Source of the DNA: Wolfiporia cocos
Taxonomy: Eukaryota > Basidiomycota > Agaricomycetes > Polyporales > Phaeolaceae
DNA: 64,000 bases
Assembly (NCBI GenBank): GCA_029448655.1
Contig: JACCLO010000020.1
Coordinates: 186,001 to 250,000, forward strand
Reading direction: 5' to 3'
Part shown: piece by piece, positions 32,373 to 43,500 of the stretch
Layout of the letters: each line of letters begins with the position of its first letter
Numbering within the stretch: the first letter of the stretch is position 1
Position numbers and translations under genes: made by a program
The notes under the pieces: generated by a model
The model's database searches: none
What the model was told of the DNA's origin: nothing
Seen by the model: the letters and a program-made list of their open reading frames with translations, nothing else

Positions 32373-34710
32373 CATGCTCCGATGACTCGTTTGTAACAGC
32401 CTTGGAGGTGCCTCCCACTGGAGTGTGGCGGGAGGCAAATACCATGCTTAATTCCTCCAATGTTAATGTAACATATGTTCCGATGGATGTGGACCCGGTA
32501 GTGACATCAGATGTGGAAATGGCAGACGCATCTGATGCCACTAAGAAAAAATCAGAAAAGAAAATGCGGCATCGACGAACTGAGAAGAAGGTTGTCACGC
32601 TCGACATCTACCTTGATCACCCGCAGGCAATCCCTCCTGAGCGCAAAAGTGAAGGAGCTGTGGGATACAATCTGTACTCCGCAGAGGGGGTACTAGTTCC
32701 TAACAGGAAGCGCATCACCGTAGACACTGGCATCAAGATCAGGATGCCAGCTGGTGTATATGGGTGCATTGCTCCACGATCTGGACTCACCCTCAAGGGA
32801 GTCGATGTGGAAGGCGGTGTAGTAGACGAAGACTACACTGGCTGACTAAAAGTCATACTGAATAATCAAACTGGAGTAGATTATCAGGTCAAGTATGGGG
32901 ACAGAATTGCCCAGTTCATACTCAAATGCAACATAACACCCAACACCAAAATCGTCAAGTCGATCCGCAAAACCACGTGTGGAACACAGGGTTTCGGTTC
33001 AACAGGCAAGAAACTCAGGGGAAGTGTAGTGGTCATCCAGACGGGAAAACGGGGAAGGCAGATCAAAGTTCTGATCACTCTCCACCGCCCCAACGGACGT
33101 GCCCTCTTCACAAAAGCTCTCACTGATTCCGGTTCTACTGGATCGGTGATCAGTAAGTCCTACATGGAAGAACACAGACTCGAGCAGATCCCATTGGACC
33201 GCCCTATCAAGCTGTTCAACGCTGACGGATCAACTAACAGCATGGGGCTTATGACGCACTATGTCGAGCTCCAGATGCAGATCAACACACACTTGGAAAC
33301 CCACAAGTTCCACGTCATGGAACTTAGCTCCATGGACATTTTCCTAGGCTTCGACTGGCTCGAAGACCACAACCCGTCCATCGACTGCAAGAAGTGCAAG
33401 ATCACGTTCACATGCAACTGCGAGCACGAGCAGATCAAGAACGGTGATCATATTTACTATATCTTCACTGATGCATGGATCTGAAACAGGGAAGAGTGTA
33501 GAGCGGACATTGCCGAACGTGTCCACGCCACGAAGGCCACAGAAATCACCATTGCGACTGGCAAGACCACGGAAGCCAAGACGTTCAAGGAAGTCGTACA
33601 CGAGTACTTGCACGAATTCAAAGACATGTTCGAGGAAAAGGAATTCGACACACTCCCAGAATGGCGACCATGGGACCACGCCATCAAACTCCTACCCAAT
33701 TCGGAACCATACGTGGGCAAAATCTACGCCCTTTCACTTAGAGAACAAGAGGCTTTGGACGACTTCTTAGAAGAACAACTGTGCACGGGCCACATCCGCC
33801 CATTGAAGTCACCATGGGGGGCACCCTTCTTCTTTGTCAAAAGAAGGACGGGAAACTATGCCCTATCCAGGACTATCAAAAGTTGAACCAGATGACCAAG
33901 AAGAACAAGTACCCGCTCCCGCTCATCACGGAGTTGCTCAATAAGTTGAAATGCGCTAAGTATTTTTCTAGATTGGACATTCGTTGGGGATACACCAACG
34001 TCAGAATCAAGGAAGGCGACGAGGAAAAAGCCACCTTCATCACCAATAGAGGGCTCTACGAGCCATTGGTGATGTTCTTCGGAATGTGCAACACACCAGG
34101 CACGTTCCAGACTTTGATGAATGACATATTTAGAGACCTAGTCCTTACGGGGAAGGTCATTGTATATTTGGACGATATACTTATTTTCACAGAGAACCAG
34201 AAAGAACATAGAGAGATCCTGCAAAAGGTTCTTTTGGTTCTCCATCAAAATAAGCTGACCTGTAAGCCAGAGAAGTGTGAGTTTGAGAAGTCAGAAGTAG
34301 AATATCTCAGGCATATAATCTCTCACAGGGAAAACCGTATGGACCCCACAAAGGTAGCTGCAGTAGCCGAATGGCCAGCACCTTGGAACATGAAAGAAGT
34401 GCAATCGTTCATTGGATTTGCAAACTTCTACTGGAGATTCATCCCTAAATCCTCCACGGTAGCATGCCCCCTGATCAATCTAACCAAAGATGGAGAATGG
34501 CAGTGGGGCGCAACAGAACAGGAATGCTTCAACAAGTTAAAAAACATCTTCGTCACAGCACCTGTTTTAGAGATACCAAACGATGACGACCTATTCTGCA
34601 TCGAGGCAGACTCTTCAGACTTCACAACTGGAGCCTGCCTCATGCAGAATCAGGACAGTATCTGGACACCCATAGTGTATATTGAACAATCTCCTAGGAA
34701 TTTCACCTAG
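32373..34710 (+). pseudogene. pol: Element 2 pol: dUTPase, protease, RT, partial RNase H
   Basis: dUTPase comes first (about 32590-33020), then aspartic protease with a TDSGSTGSVIS active site (about 33125) and a FLGFDWLEDHNP flap-side segment. A linker with RPWDHAIKLLP follows, then reverse transcriptase with VYLDDILIF (about 34165) and the start of RNase H (about 34600). TGA codons stand at 32843 and 33482. A frameshift at about 33835 splits RT between FFFVK and KKDGKL. The sequence after FTTGACLMQNQ loses similarity and joins LTR DNA. Confidence 0.85.
32590..33020 (+). other. dUTPase domain between gag and protease (element 2)
   Basis: Motifs in order: GAVGYNLYS (I), an APRSGLTLKG segment (III) with the usual Arg-Ser kept, VVDEDYTG then LKVIL across a TGA (about 32843), RIAQFILK (IV) and GTQGFGSTGK (V). 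Apart from that TGA the domain is complete. It is thus better preserved than its counterpart in element 1 and sits on the other side of the protease. Confidence 0.87.
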
Positions 34711-34822
34711 GACTTGAAGGCATTTTACAAGTATTTGCCTTGCATACGGCGACGTGCCTACGTGCAGAAGAACGATCTATATTCGTGACTCGAATATACA
34801 AACGGGTATTCAACCCATAACA
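34690..34822. repeat. 3' LTR remnant of element 2
   Basis: About 130 bp matching the last part of the solo LTR at 6918-7628: CTCCTAGGAATTTCACCTAGG, then GTGCCTACGTGCAGAAG and a GTATT..ACCCATAACA end. It is fused directly to RNase H coding sequence, showing an internal deletion. Confidence 0.8.
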
Positions 34823-35678
34823 CAATCCATTTATGGTAACACTTCTACCTGAACTTGCAGTATCATCACGTCATTTCATGACTTCGTTTTAGGTTCATTC
34901 ACTATTCTATCGCCCCTTGAACTTTATTTCGCTACACATAAACAGGCTCACGGCGTGGTGCAGTCTATTTTGTCTTCTCCCTGTGCTTTTCTCACATCCA
35001 GTTGGTCTCTGGGTCTTGGCGAGGCAACCCCATCCCCTCTAGCTTCAAGAGAAGCTAAATGACCACACGTGAGAGGATGACCACCCATGCGCATAAGTAC
35101 TTAAGCTGTTAGTTTTTAGTTTTGTCTTGTCTACTTACATTTGGTTAGTGCACAACTGTTCTTATTGCGAGATGTAACCGCTACAGTGAACAGACTGGTA
35201 TGTATTTCATCACTCCGAAATATCCTAAAAATACTCATTCATATACTGCAGAATGCAAGACAATTCTATGAACATGCGGAAAACTGTCAGTTTTCTGCAA
35301 TGGAGATTTGGGGCAGGGAGTAGGGACAGGGAGCAGGCATGGGGGGAGCATGAATATAGGTAGATTGAGATATTTCTGGGGTGCATTCGGGTACCGCCAG
35401 TAGTATATGTCGATACTTTTGTATGCATTAGGTTACATCTGAATACATATTTTGAGCTATATTGAGCTACATTGAAGGATATCTCTGGACTTTCTTATGC
35501 AACACTGAGGATACACTCAGATATATTCGATGTATCAAAACTTCTCCGAGATACATTTGGGTAACATTTAGTGTAGATGAGATACATTGTATGAGCGTCT
35601 ACGATGTATCCTAATGTAGTCTATGGTTCGTGTTATATCCAAATGTATCCGACACATCTGGATACATTTAAATACATT
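34823..35678. other. AT-rich intergenic with scattered GATACATTT motifs
   Basis: No gene recognised. From about 35400 to 35690 variants of GATACATTT and its complement recur every 20-40 bp in both orientations, giving a loose degenerate repeat just outside the next miniature element. Confidence 0.45.
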
Positions 35679-35780
35679 GGATTCTCACTGGGATCAATTT
35701 AGCAACTGCGCTTCGTTAGCGCTGCACAGTTCCCCATGTGCATATCAATCTGTAGATTAATCTACCAAATTGATAAAATG

Positions 35781-35871
35781 AACCGCACTAAGAGGGATTG
35801 AACTCTCAACCTCCGAACAGCAGGGCAAGCATACAAGACGTCCATGAGCTTACCACTATACCAAGGAGCAA
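35781..35871 (-). pseudogene. tRNA-like sequence, left arm of family C
   Basis: On the minus strand: A-box-like TGGTATAGTGGTAAG and B-box AGTTCAATCCC, with a long middle part that may be an intron. The D-arm type recalls Gly, Asp or Glu tRNAs. The T stem is imperfect and the acceptor ends do not pair well. Confidence 0.5.
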
Positions 35872-36140
35872 CACAGCAAGTGGGCTTCTTCATATGCTAT
35901 ATACCCAACAATGAAAAATTTTCGGTCAATCAAAATTTTATGTCAAGTAATTCATTGGCTTTAAGAAATTGGTCAGTTGAAGCACTAGCTACAGTAAAAG
36001 TATACTATAGTCATAATTATACACCCAACATAGAGCTATCAAGGCTAGGAGCTTAAAATGTGATGAAAAAGTTTTGTTAGGCCGGAGTTTGGGGGAGCAA
36101 AAAACTCTTGGTATAATTAATACAATTGCAATCTAGCAAA

Positions 36141-36215
36141 TCCTTTCAGTGTAATGGTATAATTCATGTCTGCTCATTGCGTTGCTACGGCTTGCAGTTC
36201 GATTCCGTCTCGCGT
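36141..36215 (+). pseudogene. tRNA-like sequence, right arm of family C
   Basis: TAATGGTATAATTC resembles an A box and CAGTTCGATTCC is a good B box. It is diverged from the left-arm copy in the anticodon region yet keeps both boxes. Confidence 0.5.
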
Positions 36216-36413
36216 AATTTTTAGAAATTAAGTCAGATTAATCTGCTCAACACAGATTAATCTTATTTCTCCGGCGCTAGCTGAGCACTTGGGCAACTGC
36301 GCAGCGCTAACGAAGCGCAGTTGCTAAATTAATCTCGGTGACTGAAACTCTACAAAAGCTACACATTCTTTTTTGACGATGCAACCCTCGACAACTCACT
36401 CCTCCTCCAATAA

Positions 36414-36830
36414 ATGTGCCGAGAGTGGCATGACCATGATGCCATATCAAGTACAACGGCGAAATCTTCAGGTTCGTCTCTCGAAAGACGCCCAAAAATG
36501 GCTCTGCAAAGCTCAGATTTAGTCTGCCCTGCAGAAGATTGCAGCTACAAGGCTAAAGCAAAACAGCTACTACGTAGACACATGCAGACTCATAATAGGC
36601 CAAGCTCAGGGATTAATTCGTGGGTATGCTGCGGAATCATAGTAGACGGCGACAACGAATTTAAAGACTTACGGTACAAGACGTACAAACACCGTGGACA
36701 TTTGATGGTGGGTGGATGTATGCAGGTCTACAGTCGGAGGGATGCGTTAGTTCGCCACCTCAAAAATCAGAAAACAAAATGTCTCGGAAGCATAGAGTAC
36801 GTCGAACAGCTGGTTGCTGCATCGTTGTAG
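36414..36830 (+). CDS. Small C2H2 zinc-finger protein
   Basis: A single-exon frame of 138 codons. A canonical C2H2 finger (CPAEDC...HMQTH, C-x4-C-x12-H-x3-H) is followed by a WVCCGI segment and a second, atypical finger-like part (GGCMQVYSRRDALVRHLKN...C). I recall this pairing from a large basidiomycete family of short C2H2 proteins. An alternative start at 36498 (MALQSSDLV) would leave both fingers intact and is perhaps more likely, because the upstream part looks unstructured. It is probably nuclear and DNA-binding, but there is no evidence of target or role. It lies between a miniature element and MDN1, on the opposite strand to MDN1. It may be a paralogue fragment; no breaks are seen. 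Confidence 0.6.
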   Translation: MCREWHDHDAISSTTAKSSGSSLERRPKMALQSSDLVCPAEDCSYKAKAKQLLRRHMQTHNRPSSGINSWVCCGIIVDGDNEFKDLRYKTYKHRGHLMVGGCMQVYSRRDALVRHLKNQKTKCLGSIEYVEQLVAASL

Positions 36831-37552
36831 CTTTCGTTTCGCAGAAGTATTAGGGTTATATCATACGCGATCTGTACCATGTACTACAGTTCTGGTTGAT
36901 ATGTACTTCGCTAGCCTCTTTTTGCTCAATGTTCTCCTCATGAGCCTTCTCTGTCGTCTTCCGGTCAAATTGACCGGTATCAAAGTTCTAATATATCGTG
37001 TGCCTTCAACCCGATTATCACAGAGCTCACGAGGGCGCAGACGCCATCTATGACTGTTAAGATATCATGAGGAGCAGTCTGTAGGCGGGGATTGAAATAA
37101 ACATTTGTTTGAATGTGGCCTGCCATTACTTCTGCGTGAAATATGAGCTGCTTCATTACATCATCAATGACCTATGCAAAAAGTGACAAGGAACCATTAA
37201 TCATTAATCAGGTGGCAAAATATGGATTTATTAATCCACGTCACTAACTGCCAGGATCCACAGCGGTATGCTGCAGCATCATCTTTGGAGGCGGTTAAAA
37301 TGAACTCTATTCGTGAGCACCTGCTACTGTCCAGCCAACGCTACAGGAAGGCCGATGAGCACGGGCAATATGAATGATCGAAATGCACTGGAGTCTGCGC
37401 GCGACCACCAGGCTGCCTTGCCATTCCGCTGAACACTGGTACTATTGCTAGATAGTGGATAATGTGCAGAGTAAATCTCAAACTCATAAGATAACGCAAA
37501 TATCTGGTACTGACATCCGTTAAATCAAGACTACCATACATTCATCGTTGAA
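36831..37552. other. Intergenic between convergent C2H2 gene and MDN1
   Basis: No coding sequence recognised. Both neighbouring genes end into this stretch, so it should hold their 3' untranslated regions. I do not see a diagnostic polyadenylation signal. Confidence 0.5.
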
Positions 37553-40500
37553 CTACTCTTCCGAAATCCTCTCGAAGAACTGCTTCAGCGTCCCCGCCAA
37601 CACATCCGGTAGGGCCTCCACATCCCGCAAGACGACGTAATACTCGAACGGGAACGTATCCAAATATCGTTCCACATGTAAGTCCATCTTTCCATTTACA
37701 TTCCTGTACGCCACCTGGTTCATGTTTAGGATTGAATTCTGCTGTGCGTTCGTGCCGCCCCCCGCGCCCTTCGTGTGCAGCGAGTCGAGGATGATGAACA
37801 CGACCATAACACGTTGCTCTTCTGCCTTCCTGAGCACCGTTCGCAACCTCTCGTGATCCTGGCACATGCCGTCCGAGATGATGATCTCGAGCTGCCACAA
37901 CTCCGCGGCAGTCGCCGACGCAACTCCGCGGCGGTCGCGCGCCTGCTCGAGCAGCTGCAGGCTCGTCTCGACGAGCGACAGCACCTGCGTCGCCTTCTGG
38001 TCAAACCGGAACGCGTCTACGATGCTCGCGCCCGTGTGCTCCGTGAACGGCCCTCCATCAAATCCATGCAACACATCCACGCGCTCGCCAAACTTGGCGA
38101 CGGCGAGCTCCCCAACCTCGAGTCGCCCTAGAGCACGCGACACCAGCGCGAGTGTCTGCAGTGCAAGGTGCACCGCGCGCGCCTCGGCCATCGAGCGCGA
38201 GTCGTCGAGAGCGAGGAGTACCTGGTACTCGCGCGCGCTCGGTCGTGTGCGCCGTAGCCAGATCTTGTCCTTTGTATACTCGCTCGCGACGTACGGGATG
38301 AGCTTCTTCATGTTCAGCCGCTTGCCCGTGCGGTAGTCGCCCCGGAGGCGCGTCGCTTGTGTTGGCGCGAGGATGAGCCGGAGCTGCTCACAGAGCGCGT
38401 GCGAGAGATCCGCCGTGAGTGCGTCGTAGTGCCGCCAGATGTCGCCTGCGCGGGAGGTGGGCTGGCCGTCGGCCTGCCATGTGCGGAGCAGGAGCTCGAC
38501 TTCGCGCGAGGCTTCGTCGTGCGATTGCGTGCCGGAGGGTACGGATGTGACTGCGGGAGCGGCCTCCGCGTCTTCTTGTGCGAGTTTGGGCGAGACATCG
38601 CTGCGAGTCAAAGCGCTGTCAATGTTGTCACCCAGGCCGCGTGAGGTGGGTTCTGCCTGGAGAGAAGACATTGAAGGCGGCTGTTGCTTGGACATCTCCC
38701 CGTCTTCCACTGGCGGCGCTGGGTCTGCTGACTGGTCCTCCCCGTCCAAGAACTTGATGTCGCTCAGTTTCGCAGCTTCCTCATTGACAGCTGGACCGAG
38801 CGCTTGCATCTCGTCGTGCGAGTCCTCTGGGTGCAGGTACTCAAGCTGAGACGGTACATCTTTCTCTCTTTGCGCAGGGGCATCGACCAGGCCCTCGCTC
38901 TCGAGAATGTCGTTGAGATGCTGGGAGATTTCGCGGAGTGTATCACCAAGACTGCGGAATGGGTTTGCAGAAGGCTGGGAGGGCTTGCTTTGAGCTGCAT
39001 TGCCGCTCTGTGTACGCGTTTTGCCCGATGTCTGATTACCATCTCCTGCATTATCACTATGTTTCTGCACCTCCTCGGATGGCCTAGACGGAATTAGCCG
39101 GACTGATTGTATGTAAACAAGGACACTTACTCGATTTCACCACTGGGCTCTTGTTCATTAGCTGAACCAGCTTCCTCAGCGGTAGCATCTCGGCCAGTAC
39201 CGCGATCGCCTGACACGTCGGTCTCTCTAAACTCCGATTTGGATCCGCGAGATTCACTTAAAGCTCCGCCCTGCGCTGCTCCGCTGTCGTTCCCGTCACC
39301 TTCATGTAGGTCCGGCTGCGCTGTCACGCCGTCGCGCTCTTCCTCAGGCAAGTCTCCCGCAGCATCGTCGTGCTGCGCCGTCTCCGTAGGTGCGTCCCCG
39401 GTGTCGCCCTGTTCCATGTCCGCATCGGCAGGTGCTTCTTCTTCTGGGGATGCGCCTTCTGGATCGTCGGCGTCGTCCATCGTGATGTCTTCGTCGCCGA
39501 TGTGATCTTGGAGGTCCTTCCCGCCATCGAGATCCATGTCGTCCGGCAGATCGAGTATCTCTGCTTCTTGGATGTGGTCGTCTATGGGCGCACCACCTTG
39601 CGTTTGTTCTCCTTCGTCTTCCTCTTCCATCGCTTCTCCTGCTTCTTCCTCCTCTTTGCTCCCTTCGTGCTGCGGACTGTCATCCCCTGCCTCCGTCGCC
39701 CCCTGATTCTCCTTGTCCTTCGGCTTATTGTCGCCTCCATTCTCCTCCTTTGCCACCATCTCCGATTCCTGCTGTTGGTTTCCTTGTGAGTGATCTTTGT
39801 TACTCTTCCCCCCATCCTCCTTCTCATCTTTCGGTCCTGCCTCGTCTCCCCACAGCTTCTCGTCCACCGCGGACGGATCAGACGCGTCCAGATCCCCAAT
39901 CTGCTCCTCGTGCTCCTCGTCGCTCCCCTGCTCAGCCTCCTCTCCACCTTCTTCGCCCTCCGGCACGTCCTGCATCTTCCCGCCAATATCCTCGCCCATC
40001 TCAATGGCGTTCCCCTCTTCCGCGCGCTCCACCTCCTCGTCGTTCTCCTCCTCGCCCTGCAGCCCCTCCACCTGCGCCTCCTCCTCAATCTCCTTGCTCA
40101 CGTTGTCCCTTCCCGCGCCCTCCCCAATGCCCGTCCCGTCAACCTCCATGTCCGCGCCCTCGCCGTCCGCGCCTTCTGCCTCGCCCTCCGGCGGCCGGCA
40201 GAAGCCCTCCCGTGCAACGCGCAGCATCACTGTGCACGCGACGTACCCGAGCTTGAGCAGCGCGCGAGTCCACGCCGCCTGCGCCTGCAGCGTGCCCGTC
40301 GCGAGCTCCGCGTACCGCGCGAGGAACGGTAACACCCGCGCGAGCTGGCCCGCGCGCTCCGCACCGCCACACCGCGCCGCCTGTGCGAGTACTACCTCCG
40401 CCTGCGCGCACACCGTGTCGAGCCGCAGCGCGCGTGCAAGCTTGAGCAGCATGCCGTGGTCCTCCCGCAGGAAGCCGTCACGCGCGTCAGTGTCTTCGTC

Positions 40501-43500
40501 TTCGTTCGAGGGCACCTGCGGCGCTGGGCAGAGCGCGAGCACGTTTTGCATGCTGATGAGGAGGGTGTCGATGAGCGCGGGCCTGTCGTCTGTAATGAGC
40601 TGCTCCTCGAGCACAGGAAGGTGCGCGATTGCACATCTCTCGAGCCATTCTTTCATGGGGCGAGTGTAGTGCGCAAGAGGGCTGCCGTATGCACTCCAGT
40701 CGTCGAGTGCATGAAGCACCGCTGCTATGTGCTCGTTTGCTTGCAATACAACTGTTCGTTCGTCTGCAAAAAACGTCGTCAGTCTTTTCCCAGGCGAGAG
40801 CGACGGAGCCGCGCACCTTCAAGCAGCACCGGATATCGCGTCAGTTTTATACTCTCGGTCACCGCCGACAGACGGGCAGAGCGTTCCGCAGAAGACTGAG
40901 TCAACTCCTCGATTCCCACCAGTACCTCCTCTGGGATTCGCGAGTTCGATGCATGGATCCGCAGGTTGCGCAGGTGCTGGAGCATTTCCTCAAGCGCGTG
41001 AACGAGCTTGCGTATCGTGTCACCGACACTGACGACCTGGCGCAGTGCGTCCGCGCCCACAGCTGCGACGCGACCGTCGCGAAGCATTCGCAAACGGGAT
41101 ATCGTATGCTGCAGCGTCTGTAACGAGCCTGCGACTGCATTGGAGCTTCATTCAAGAAAGCCATCAGTTAATGTCGGCCAGTGAAAGCATGAAAGCAGAG
41201 CACACGTACCAGCTCCTGCTTTCGAGTGCGAGCGCGAACCCAGACTCGAGGAGCATCACGCCCCGTTGCAGCTCCCTTGTGCCTACGTCCGTGTGGTGCG
41301 CCGCGAGGGCATTACGGAGCTGCGGCAGCAGGTGCACGAGCCGGTACAGGTACTCCTCCCCGCCATCGCTTTCCATTATGCCCGTCTCAACTGTGCCCTG
41401 CTCCCGCACCCAACGTATGCCCCGCACCCGCGCAAGTACTTCTGGCTTCACGTTCTCTGCGAGCCCCGCGCGCTTCATCTCTTTGAGGAGATCTGCCCAT
41501 GCACGCCGTTTCTGCGCGTGAAGCGCCTTGGCGAGCTTGCCGCGCTGCGCCGCGCTCAGCGTCTGCGGAATTGGCGCAGCAGCGAGCGACGCTGTCGTAG
41601 TGAGGATTGATGTAGAGAGGTCGTCGATCGCTGAGGAGGAGAGGGCGTTGAGGCATGTGGAGACGCGGGTGGAGAGTAAACGGGTGAAGTTCGTATAGGT
41701 CGTATGCAAATTTTGGAGATGCGCAGGAAGGGATGAGGAGGTGGACGGTGCGCTTCCCGATGGCGGGGGAAAGTCGGGTACCTGCTCCTCCTGAGAAAAG
41801 CTGGCGACCTGTCGAGCTTGAGTTGCTGCGTACTTCCCGCTCGATTCCTCCGGCGAAACCGTTAGCAGCTCCGTGATAGGCTGGCGCAGCATCTCGCGGA
41901 ATTTGTGCACGCTCTTGTACAGCTGCCGGTGCGTCCGTTGTGCGCTTTGCCGAAGTGCTTGCACGTTTACGTCCTTCCAGCTCGCGAGCTTGATGAACCC
42001 ATGGATGTCCTTCTCAAGCTCGCCCCGACGCGCCGCGAGCGCGGCATCCGTGCGCAGTACGAACTGTGCATAGTACACGACGGTGAACTGCAGAATCGCG
42101 TGCACGCGGACCAGCGCAGCGGACAGCGCGGCGGGCCTCGCAGGCGTCACGGATAAGCGCGCAGCGTATGCGCCGAAGCTCGCGAGGAGGTCGATACGCG
42201 CGCGGAACTGGCCGAGCGGGGCTGCAGCGAGGAACTCGTCCAGCAGCGGGACGAGGCCGTCGAGGTAACGCTCAAGTGCGCCTTTCTCACCTGCGTCCAT
42301 CTCCTCCGCGACGGCGGTCTGGACCCCGCGCACGACAGCCTCGTAAAGCTTGAACCACCACTCACGCGCACCGTCTGCGAAGGATCGCGCCTCGGTTTCA
42401 AGGAGACCGTACCAGCAGGCGAGCTCGAGGCGCCGCCAGGAGACGACGAGTGTGATAATGCTCTGCTGGAAGGCGTTGAGGGTGTTGTCGCGGTTGGCGT
42501 ACATCTCCCAGTCCTCGATGTTCAAGAGCAGCTGCTCGAGCGCGGAGAGCATGCGCGCTAGCGGGCTGAAAGCAGGTATGGTGAGGACAGCGATGCATCG
42601 AGTGTGTATGTGCTGCAGGACCATCTGCTCTGGCCATTCTTGGATGAGGGCCTCGAGGCGCGCTTTCAGAGACCGCAGCACCTCCAGGGCCTTCCGCATT
42701 TCTGGCACGTTGGCGTCAATGTAGAAGTTGCGTGAGCCATCTTGGGTAGGAGACTCGTGAATCTGGGAAAGTCGACCGTGAAGCAGCGCGATGGAGAATG
42801 GGCGGCTATCTGTGTCGAGTCTGTCGGTGAGGGATGTCGCTCCTCCTTCTGCGAGAATAGTCGTCACGATGTTTTGTCGCAGCTTGAAGAATTCGTGGTC
42901 TACATTGAAGATGCGTGATACGTTGTTCTGCAGCGTAGCTTGGTGCAGTCGAGCAAGTTGGGCGGACTGCCCGGATTCGCTGAGGCCAGTCTTTTTGGAC
43001 TTCACGGATGTCGACTTTTCGGTTGATTCGAGGACGTCTTCAAATTGGGGGAACATTGCAAGGAAGTCTTGCTCTTCCATGTCGGCTTCAAGCGCGCCGC
43101 TGTGCTCGAAAGTCTTCTGACGATACAGGGACTGGGCTTCTCGTTCTGCCTCCTCCCGACGAGAACGTTCGACGAGCCAAAGTCCAAAAAGCTGCTCATA
43201 CAATGTCTCCAAAGGCTCAACGCGGCTGCCGATGTCAATGCCTAAATTCACTTCGAGAGCGATACCGGCGAGCTCGGCTAGCAGTGGCGTGTAGATTGTG
43301 GCGGAGATGGGTGCGATCGTTGTATGAGACTGTAGCAACTCGGAACTCTTCACTGTTGGAAATGCAACCAGCGCCGAGATGAGATCTTCCCGAGGATCAG
43401 GGGCTTCCTGTTCGACCCCAGTGACTATTGCACGAAGACCAAATTTGATATATAGTAGAGACAGCTGGATGACACCGCTAATGTCGGAGAATCCTGGATA

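Larger units (their letters stand above)
29782..34822 (+). mobile_element. Ty3/gypsy element 2 with dUTPase upstream of protease, 3' truncated
   Basis: One plus-strand frame can be followed from ATG 29782 through gag, dUTPase, protease and into RT. It is interrupted by five TGA codons, a 500-bp solo LTR (31873-32372) and a frameshift at about 33835. RNase H is broken off at about 34683, where the sequence jumps to the last 130 bp of a 711-bp-family LTR (ending CATAACA at 34822). Integrase is absent. No 5' LTR was found. The element is dead. Confidence 0.88.
35679..36353. mobile_element. hAT-like miniature element (family C) with inverted tRNA-like arms
   Basis: Perfect 30-bp inverted repeats (35696-35725 and 36301-36330, core GCAACTGCGCTTCG) lie inside termini of which the right one reads GACTGAAACTCTAC, the same as family A. 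CAGATTAATCTG-type palindromes and outward-pointing tRNA-like sequences lie in both arms, as in family A, but the tRNA-like sequences are of another kind. No coding sequence. No clear 8-bp target repeat was seen, so the outer ends are approximate. Confidence 0.65.

Noticed and set aside
37726..41656. Many long frames antisense or alternate-frame to MDN1 (for example 39797-40669 plus)
   Set aside because: They overlap GC-rich or acidic coding sequence of MDN1, have skewed Arg/Ser/Pro composition and no family motif. Shadows.
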